Positions 58,980 through 64,000 of a DNA stretch of 64,000 nt are shown here, piece after piece. A program made the position numbers and the translations under genes. The DNA comes from Bin5 sp965207495 (GTDB taxonomy: Bacteria; Chloroflexota; Anaerolineae; Caldilineales; Caldilineaceae): NCBI GenBank assembly GCA_965207495.1, contig OZ242287.1, forward strand, positions 4,960,001 through 5,024,000, read 5' to 3'. Within the stretch, counting starts at the first letter, position 1, and each line of letters starts with the position of its first letter. Below the pieces are notes generated by a model. It worked only from the letters and a program-made list of their open reading frames with translations, made no database searches and was not told the origin of the DNA.

Positions 58980-60509
58980 TTATTCTGAGCCACTCCAGTT
59001 ACTGTTGAACGTCTCCAGGGCCAGGCGCAGCGAATCGAGCGACTCATCGGGAAGATCTTGTGAGCGCAGGACGGTCTGCCCAATTTCCGGATGGTTGGCG
59101 TCCATGTAGGCGTGCATTTCCAGTTCCCAGCGCTTCACATCGGTGACGGCGACTTCGTCGACATAGCCGTTGGTCACGGCGAAGAGACTCATGACCTGTT
59201 TGTCCAACTGCAAAGGCTCGTACTGGGGCTGCTTCAGGGCTTCCTGAATGCGCTGGCCGCGGTTGAGCTGGCGCTGGGTTGACGCGTCGAGGTCGGAGCC
59301 GAACTGGGCAAATGCGGCCAGCTCGCGGAACTGGCTGAACTCCAGTTTGAGGCGGCCGGCCACGCCTTTCATCGCCCTGGTCTGGGCGGAACTGCCCACG
59401 CGGCTAACGGAAAGGCCGACGTTCATGGCAGGTCGAATACCGGCGTAGAAGAGGTCGCCCTCAAGGAAGATCTGGCCGTCGGTGATTGAAATGACGTTGG
59501 TGGGAATGTAAGCGGACACGTCGCCGGCCTGTGTTTCGATGACAGGGAGCGCGGTCAGGCTGCCGCCGCCGAACTCCTCATCCATACGGGCGGCCCGTTC
59601 GAGCAGGCGGCTGTGCAGATAGAAGACATCGCCGGGGTAGGCCTCGCGGCCAGGGGGACGCCGCAGCAACAGCGATACCTGGCGATAGGCCTGGGCGTGT
59701 TTGGAGAGATCGTCGTAGACAATCAGCGCGTCGCGGCCCTGCTCCATGAATTCTTCGCCCATTGCGCAACCCGCGTAGGGCGCGAGAAACTGGAGGGCGG
59801 CCGGGTCAGCGGCGGATGCGGTCACGACGATTGTGTGATCCATAGCCCCGTGATTTTCCAAGATGCCCACCACCTGCGCCACGGTAGATTGCTTCTGACC
59901 GATGGCGACGTAGATGCAGATCAGGTCCTTGCCCTTTTGGTTGATTATGGTATCGATGGCGAGGGCGGTTTTGCCGGTCTGGCGGTCGCCGATGATCAGT
60001 TCCCGCTGGCCGCGACCGATAGGGATGAGGGCATCGACAACGGTTACGCCGGTTTCGACGGGGGTGTCTACCCCTTTGCGCCGGACGACGCCGGGGGCGA
60101 TGCGCTCCACCGGGCGGGTGTCGGTTGCGTCGATAGGGCCTTTGCCATCGAGGGGTTGACCGACGGCGTTGACAACGCGGCCGATCAGCGAATCGCCGAC
60201 GGGGACGGAAGCCAAGCGGCCGGTGCTGCGCACCAGGTCACCTTCTTCGATCTCGGTGTATTCGCCCATGATGATGATACCGACGGAATCGGTGTTCAGG
60301 TTCTGGGCGATACCGAGTACACCGGATTTGGTGAATTCGACCAACTCACTCGCCATGACCCCTTGGAGGCCGGAAATGATGGCGATGCCGTCACCGACTT
60401 CTACGACTTCGCCCACATCCACACGGCTGGGGGCCGGCGTGAAGTTGAGGATCTGTTGTTTGAGCCGGTCGGTAAATTCCTGGGTCAGTTCCTCAGTCTG
60501 AACTGCCAT
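58980..60509 (-). CDS. atpA: ATP synthase alpha subunit (F1, regulatory)
   Basis: Non-catalytic nucleotide-binding subunit, 509 residues. EVVEVGDGIAIISGLQGVMA and ELVEFTKSGVLGIAQNL mark the beta-barrel domain; the Walker A is GDRQTGKTALAIDTI; AYRQVSLLLRRPPGREAYPG with DVFYLHSRLLERAA, and ALPVIETQAGDVSAYIPTNV with ISITDGQIFLE, follow. The catalytic-interface Arg lies in GLSVSRVGSSAQT. Length is normal. GGAC is the only purine-rich signal before the ATG. Confidence 0.97.
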   Translation of the reverse strand: MAVQTEELTQEFTDRLKQQILNFTPAPSRVDVGEVVEVGDGIAIISGLQGVMASELVEFTKSGVLGIAQNLNTDSVGIIIMGEYTEIEEGDLVRSTGRLASVPVGDSLIGRVVNAVGQPLDGKGPIDATDTRPVERIAPGVVRRKGVDTPVETGVTVVDALIPIGRGQRELIIGDRQTGKTALAIDTIINQKGKDLICIYVAIGQKQSTVAQVVGILENHGAMDHTIVVTASAADPAALQFLAPYAGCAMGEEFMEQGRDALIVYDDLSKHAQAYRQVSLLLRRPPGREAYPGDVFYLHSRLLERAARMDEEFGGGSLTALPVIETQAGDVSAYIPTNVISITDGQIFLEGDLFYAGIRPAMNVGLSVSRVGSSAQTRAMKGVAGRLKLEFSQFRELAAFAQFGSDLDASTQRQLNRGQRIQEALKQPQYEPLQLDKQVMSLFAVTNGYVDEVAVTDVKRWELEMHAYMDANHPEIGQTVLRSQDLPDESLDSLRLALETFNSNWSGSE

Positions 60510-60603
60510 AAGCGCTGTCCTTTATTGTAAGTTTTCAGTTCTGGTTCCTGACAGGTGTGTGCTGCTGGATGTCGGGCCCCGAAACTGACTACAAGATCCG
60601 AAT

Positions 60604-61101
60604 TTACCGCACTGAGGCGGCGACCATTTCGCGCAGCGCCATCAGGCGGTTAGCGACCGTATTGTCGATCAACTGATCGCCGACTCTGATGCGCAACCCG
60701 CCCATGAGGGATGGGTCAACATCGAAGCTAATGACGAGGTCCTCGCCATATTGCTGGGCAAGCCGCTGTCGAATCTTCTCCTGGGCATCGTCATCCAATT
60801 CGACAGCGCTTGTGATGTCAGCTGCCTGCGGCCCGGTCTCCCCTCTCAGGCTTGCGCCCAAGGCGGCAACGACACGGGGCAGGAGAGTTGCATCCCCTTC
60901 CTGCACGAGCATCTTGACGAAGTTCTGCAGCTCGGGGCCGGCGTTTCTGGGAATCGCCTTTTCGATGGAATCGACATCTGCGCCCAGCTTGGGATCCTGC
61001 GCGAGCGCGTCGGCGACCTCGGTCAGCGTGGTCTGCCACTGCTCTACGATCGCCTCAAGAATGGCCTGGGCATATCGTTCGGCTGTCGCGCGCTCGCTCA
61101 T
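60604..61101 (-). CDS. atpH: ATP synthase delta subunit (F1 stator cap)
   Basis: A 165-residue stator subunit. RATAERYAQAILEAIVEQWQ is the N-terminal helical domain opening; the end has LAQQYGEDLVISFDVDPSLM then GGLRIRVGDQLIDNTVANRL, the delta/OSCP hallmark that packs on alpha. It is shorter than E. coli AtpH by about a dozen residues. ATG overlaps the atpF stop by 4 bases (ATGA). Confidence 0.92.
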   Translation of the reverse strand: MSERATAERYAQAILEAIVEQWQTTLTEVADALAQDPKLGADVDSIEKAIPRNAGPELQNFVKMLVQEGDATLLPRVVAALGASLRGETGPQAADITSAVELDDDAQEKIRQRLAQQYGEDLVISFDVDPSLMGGLRIRVGDQLIDNTVANRLMALREMVAASVR

Positions 61102-61607
61102 GAACCGCTCCCGTTTTGCTGGGCCAGATAGTCGTTGACAAAGCGCTCCTGCTCATCCCGGTTCGCCAATTCGCGGCCGAGGATTTGCTCGGTTGCGGCG
61201 ATGGTCAGGTCTGCGATCTGTTTTCTGGCGTCGGCCATGACGGCGGCGGTCTGGGCTTCGGCATCGGCCTGGCCCTTCATGCGGATTTCCTGGGCCTCCT
61301 GATCGGCGCGGCTGCGGATGTCCTGGGCGATGCGCTCGGCGTCGCGGGTTGCTTGCGCGCGGACTTCTTGTGCTTCGCGGCGGGCCTCTTCGAGGATCCC
61401 TTGCTTCTCCGCTTCGGCTTCGGCGGCGGCGTTGGACGCCTTATCTGCCTGTTCCAAGCCCTCGGCGATGCGCTGTCTGCGCTGATCGAGCATGTTCAGA
61501 ACGGGTTTGTAGAGAAGCTGCTGCAAAATAACCATCAACAGACCGAAGTTGACGATCTGTGAGAGCAATAACTGCCAACTGATACCTAACTTATCGAGAG
61601 CGTCCAA
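61098..61607 (-). CDS. atpF: ATP synthase b subunit (Fo stator stalk)
   Basis: A 169-residue peripheral-stalk protein. One transmembrane helix (ISWQLLLSQIVNFGLLMVIL) precedes a long charged helix rich in Ala, Glu and Arg (KASNAAAEAEAEKQGILEEA onward), the dimeric stalk. I chose TTG 61607 because GGAGG lies 6 bases upstream; the in-frame TTG at 61613 touches that site directly and is less likely. The stop overlaps the atpH start. Confidence 0.92.
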   Translation of the reverse strand: MDALDKLGISWQLLLSQIVNFGLLMVILQQLLYKPVLNMLDQRRQRIAEGLEQADKASNAAAEAEAEKQGILEEARREAQEVRAQATRDAERIAQDIRSRADQEAQEIRMKGQADAEAQTAAVMADARKQIADLTIAATEQILGRELANRDEQERFVNDYLAQQNGSGS

Positions 61608-61624
61608 GGCCAACCTCCTGGATA

Positions 61625-61712
61625 CACTGCAGTGGCTAGTGGGTCGCGGCCAGTCGTGTCACCGGCCGTATGAAGTGACCACTGGTCACTGACGACTGAA
61701 CTCTGGCCACTG
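61625..61712 (+). repeat. CTGCAGTGGCTAGTGG intergenic repeat between atpE and atpF
   Basis: CACTGCAGTGGCTAGTGGG, then GAAGTGACCACTGGTCACTG and CTGGCCACTG. GTGACCACTGGTCAC is a perfect inverted repeat around the centre of CCACTGG, except at its middle base. The gap of 114 bases is largely made of this family. Confidence 0.65.
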
Positions 61713-61721
61713 AGAACAGGT

Positions 61722-61949
61722 TTAGACGAACTTGACCAACAGGGAGATGACGAGCGCGTAAATGGCGACCGATTCACAGAAGGCGAAACCGAGCAGCATG
61801 TTCGTCTGCACAGTGTTGGTCACTTCAGGATTGCGGCCCATCGCTTCCATCGCTTTGGCGCCAATCAGACCGATACCTACACCAGGGCCAATTGCGCCCA
61901 ACCCGATAGCAAGAGCAGAACCCAGTTCCTTTGCGACTTCAACATCCAT
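61722..61949 (-). CDS. atpE: ATP synthase c subunit (Fo rotor ring)
   Basis: A 75-residue hairpin of two membrane helices. Helix 1 carries GLGAIGPGVGIGLIGAKAME, and the loop is GRNPEVTN. Helix 2 has the ion-carrying Glu in FCESVAIYALVI. The Gln that helps bind sodium in helix 1 of sodium-type c subunits is Ile here (GPGVGIG instead of GPGVGQG), which favours protons even though a Ser follows the Glu. GGAG precedes the ATG. Repeats flank the gene on both sides. Confidence 0.93.
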   Translation of the reverse strand: MDVEVAKELGSALAIGLGAIGPGVGIGLIGAKAMEAMGRNPEVTNTVQTNMLLGFAFCESVAIYALVISLLVKFV

Positions 61950-61970
61950 GAGTGTGAACTCCTTTTTCTA

Positions 61971-62044
61971 AACTGCAGTGATTATTGGTTCGTGATCAGT
62001 CTTACAAGTGGATTCCGGAGCAGTCCGGTCACTGGCAACTGATG
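61971..62044 (+). repeat. CTGCAGTGATTATTGG intergenic repeat between atpB and atpE
   Basis: AACTGCAGTGATTATTGG, GTGATCAGTC and CCGGTCACTGGCAACTGATG make up the gap between the atpE leader and the atpB stop. It is the most diverged member of the family. Confidence 0.55.
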
Positions 62045-62995
62045 TTAATGGTGATCGTCGTGGCTGACGGTGGCCATTGTGAAGAATGCCAGAGTCAGCA
62101 ACATGAATACAAGCGCCTGGATGAATCCGATGAACAGTTCCAGCCCGTAGAATATGCTGGGCAGGAGGAAGGTGACGAGAAAGGCCATCACGAGCAGTAC
62201 GACTTCACCGGCAAAGACATTGCCGAAGAGACGAAACGAGAAGCTGATGATCTTGGAAATTTCGGCGATCAGTTCGAAGATGCCAACCACGGCACCCATG
62301 CCGTCCTTAAAGGGGTTCTTAAAGTACTTGGTGAAGTAGCGCATTCCCAATGCCTGGACGCCGAAGAATTGGGTCATGAAGACGGAAATGAGGGCAAGAG
62401 CCAAGGTCATGTTCAGGTCGGCGGAGGGGCTGCGAAACAGGGGAACAAGGACCGGTTTGCCTTCTTCGGCAGCGGCGGCGACAGCAACTGCTTCGCCCCC
62501 AACCATTGCAATCTGTTTGCCCAATTCGGCCTGTGCGTGGCTTTCGGCGGGGCTATGGTAAATGCCGATTGAGCCGAAGCCGGGTAGCAGACCGATATAG
62601 TTGCTGACCAGAACGAAGATGAAGATGGTAATCACCCAAGGGAAGAATTTGCGGCTGTTGGCGGAGCCATGGCCGGCGATGCTCTGGGTCAGATTCCACA
62701 TGCCTTCGACCATCATCTCGACGATATTCTGCCAAGCGCCAGGTATCTCTTTCATTCTGGAGACGGCGAATACGGCCAGCAGGATGATGATAAGGTCGAC
62801 AATGAGAGTCGTCAGCAGGCCGTTGGTGAACCACTTTGGCCCGTGTTCGAGCAGTGCTTCGGCCGCCAGTTCGACGTGGGGAGGGGGTGCTTTGAAGATA
62901 GGCACCACGCTCAAGACGAGCAGCCCAATGATGGCTATGGTCGAATTGCGAAGGCGTGCGTTCGAGACGAAAGCTTGGAGAAGATTCTTGAACAA
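62045..62995 (-). CDS. atpB: ATP synthase a subunit (Fo ion channel)
   Basis: A 316-residue membrane protein with about six hydrophobic segments. The essential Arg lies in ISFSFRLFGNVFAGEVVL. Also typical are KFFPWVITIFIFVLVSNYIG, GFGSIG, and the His-rich end SHDDHH. A loop of about 40 residues between helices (AQAELGKQIAMVGGEAVAVA onward) adds length relative to E. coli. TTG 62995 is the start because GGAGG lies 7 bases upstream and no ATG is suitably placed. It is the first gene of the operon; no atpI precedes it. Confidence 0.92.
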   Translation of the reverse strand: MFKNLLQAFVSNARLRNSTIAIIGLLVLSVVPIFKAPPPHVELAAEALLEHGPKWFTNGLLTTLIVDLIIILLAVFAVSRMKEIPGAWQNIVEMMVEGMWNLTQSIAGHGSANSRKFFPWVITIFIFVLVSNYIGLLPGFGSIGIYHSPAESHAQAELGKQIAMVGGEAVAVAAAAEEGKPVLVPLFRSPSADLNMTLALALISVFMTQFFGVQALGMRYFTKYFKNPFKDGMGAVVGIFELIAEISKIISFSFRLFGNVFAGEVVLLVMAFLVTFLLPSIFYGLELFIGFIQALVFMLLTLAFFTMATVSHDDHH

Positions 62996-63369
62996 AATCT
63001 ACCCTCCTGTTAACGGCAATTCTTAGCGGACGGCTTCTGATACGACTCCAAGAGTTGGGTAGGGGACGAAGAGATATCCTCTGACCAACTACCAGTTTCG
63101 CGACCGCCCGCTGTATCGTTCGATCAGGGGGAAAGAGAACAGTGGGGTCACCGAGATTCTTGAAAAAGTCAGTATCAGTATAAATTGGCGCGGAAGGATT
63201 GCGCAAATTTTCACAGCGTTGATGAAGCAATTGTTTTTTGGCTTGCGCTGCTGTTGGGCGGGTATTGACTACGCGAATTTTTGCGCGCTTTTGCTACTGG
63301 CGGGCGGCACCGACGTTGGTTGCCAGGGTTGGCAGTCAGAAGCTGACATTCTGGTGGATGGCGAATATG
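62996..63369. other. Gap upstream of the ATP synthase operon
   Basis: The 374 bases between atpB and the kinase hold no convincing gene, and no atpI. A-rich tracts occur near 63165 and 63230. It should hold the operon promoter; the best candidate is listed separately. No intrinsic terminator for the kinase gene was found. Confidence 0.5.
63177..63206 (-). promoter_or_regulatory. Candidate ATP synthase operon promoter
   Basis: On the minus strand TTGCGC (63201-63206) and TATACT (63177-63182) are 18 bases apart, about 180 bases before the atpB start. The -35 matches only in part. Confidence 0.4.
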
Positions 63370-64000
63370 TCAGAGGTCATAGATGCTGATGACGGAGGCG
63401 ATGATGAAGAGAAGAGCGGTCGCCCCGATCAGCATTCTGTTTTTGCGGAGGATTTCATTCCAGGTTGGGGGCGGCAACAGATCTGTGGTGGGATCTTTTC
63501 TGACGTTTTCGGCACCGAACAGCGCCTGCCGCATGTCGGCAATACTGGGGGGGCGCTCGTCAGGGTGCATGGCAAGCGCCTGGAAGACGGCCCGTTCCGT
63601 GCGCGTGGAGATGGCCGGATTCAGCTGGCGGAGGGGATCGAGCAGGCCAGATTTGAGGAAGCGCTCCTTGGCATCCTGCGGGGGTGTACCGGCCAGAAGG
63701 TGATATAGCGTCGCGCCGACGCTGTAGATATCTGAGCGCACATCGGTGTGACCGGTGTCGCCTCCATACTGCTCGAGGGGGGTATAGGCGACTGTGCCCC
63801 GCCCCTGAACAACCGTCACGGTGCGAGAGTCATCCGGCTGCAGCACTTTGACCAAACCGAAATCAACCAGTTTCAGTCTATTTTCGGGTGTGATTTTGAT
63901 GTTACCCGGCTTGATGTCGCGGTGTAGAACAGGCGGGTCCTGGCCGTGCAAATATTCGAGGGCGTCCAGGAGTTGTGTGGCCCACAGCAGGACTTGGGCT
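63370..64000 (-). CDS. Ser/Thr protein kinase, C-terminal part (runs off the window)
   Basis: The frame stays open to the last base of the window, giving the last 210 or so residues of a Hanks-type kinase. Seen in order: LDALEYLHG, the catalytic loop LHRDIKPGNIKI, the magnesium loop LVDFGLVKV, the activation-segment end GTVAYTPLEQYGG, DIYSVGATLYHLLAG, and AMHPDERPPSIADMRQALFG ending the C-lobe. A short linker leads to a single transmembrane helix (MLIGATALLFIIASVISIYDL) at the very C-terminus, with almost nothing after it, so it lacks an external sensor domain. The N-lobe with the ATP-binding Gly loop and Lys is outside the window. Confidence 0.9.
   Translation of the reverse strand, partial: AQVLLWATQLLDALEYLHGQDPPVLHRDIKPGNIKITPENRLKLVDFGLVKVLQPDDSRTVTVVQGRGTVAYTPLEQYGGDTGHTDVRSDIYSVGATLYHLLAGTPPQDAKERFLKSGLLDPLRQLNPAISTRTERAVFQALAMHPDERPPSIADMRQALFGAENVRKDPTTDLLPPPTWNEILRKNRMLIGATALLFIIASVISIYDL

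Noticed and set aside
61722..61949. Possible sodium-coupled ATP synthase, because the ion-site Glu of the c subunit is followed by Ser
   Set aside because: The helix-1 Gln needed in known sodium-binding c subunits is Ile here (GPGVGIG), so a proton ring is more likely.
62553..63230. Long minus-strand open frame overlapping atpB
   Set aside because: It is an out-of-frame shadow of atpB joined to the upstream gap; composition is Arg/Pro-rich with no family match.
1..64000. CRISPR array
   Set aside because: No regularly spaced direct repeats; the repeats present are dispersed or short tandem coding units.

Overview
The window is a 64 kb, gene-dense, GC-rich stretch of bacterial chromosome with short intergenic gaps, genes on both strands and several non-ATG starts. 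Gene content (ATP synthase operon in the order atpB-E-F-H-A-G-D-C, a UvsE repair nuclease, an ArsA/Get3-like ATPase with an HSP20-like tail, a PucC-type transporter, TPT-rich SH3b proteins, several phytanoyl-CoA dioxygenase-like proteins) best fits an uncultured Chloroflexota (Anaerolineae/Caldilineales-like) genome. That placement is an inference from gene content; no rRNA or tRNA gene is visible to confirm it.

Layout. 0.4-5 kb: uvsE, a PUA/EVE-like protein and a two-gene Tat-exported molybdenum hydroxylase (iorAB-like). 5-8.4 kb (minus strand): an HD hydrolase, a caspase-like protein and a small conserved protein in one apparent operon, then a PucC-family transporter. 8.4-8.9 kb: dispersed repeats. 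9-14.7 kb: a C-terminally anchored membrane protein next to an ArsA/Get3-like ATPase, a methyltransferase, truD, a Lon-substrate-binding-domain protein and a formamidase-like enzyme. 14.7-19.3 kb: two related gene remnants flanking a tiny membrane protein, a secreted SH3b protein and a YfhO-like membrane protein. 19.6-25.8 kb: a YtcJ-like amidohydrolase, a lower-GC restriction-modification pair (SPPY-class methylase plus NgoMIV-type endonuclease), a DUF4037 protein and a GNAT-VOC fusion. 25.8-35.2 kb: a sulfite-oxidase-like enzyme, bifunctional NAD(P)HX repair enzyme, KDPG aldolase, plsX, a NERD-like membrane protein, radC, a glycine-oxidase-like flavoprotein and a PQQ-type sugar dehydrogenase lipoprotein. 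35.2-35.9 kb: repeats. 35.9-42.9 kb: a dioxygenase, a cyclase-family hydrolase with no canonical start codon, a DtxR/MntR regulator with a consensus promoter, ccmH and a TlpA-like thioredoxin, a broken MNT/HEPN pair, rimO and a methyltransferase. 43-49.7 kb: aldehyde dehydrogenase, a second dioxygenase, an FGGY kinase and proBA with a leader terminator. 49.8-50.4 kb: the largest repeat block. 50.7-56 kb: a 1072-residue anchored glycosidase-like fusion, an Rpn-like nuclease and a BNR sialidase-like protein. 56.1-63 kb: the full ATP synthase operon. The window ends inside a Ser/Thr protein kinase.

Working groups: atpBEFHAGDC makes the F1Fo ATP synthase; proB-proA carry out the first two proline-biosynthesis steps; ccmH and the TlpA-like gene overlap and point to cytochrome c maturation or periplasmic thiol chemistry; the two-gene R-M cassette is a self-contained defence unit. 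Two repeat systems stand out: a composite block of several hundred bases present in three long copies plus one tail, and short CAGTGGTCA-type repeats that occupy three gaps inside the ATP synthase operon.
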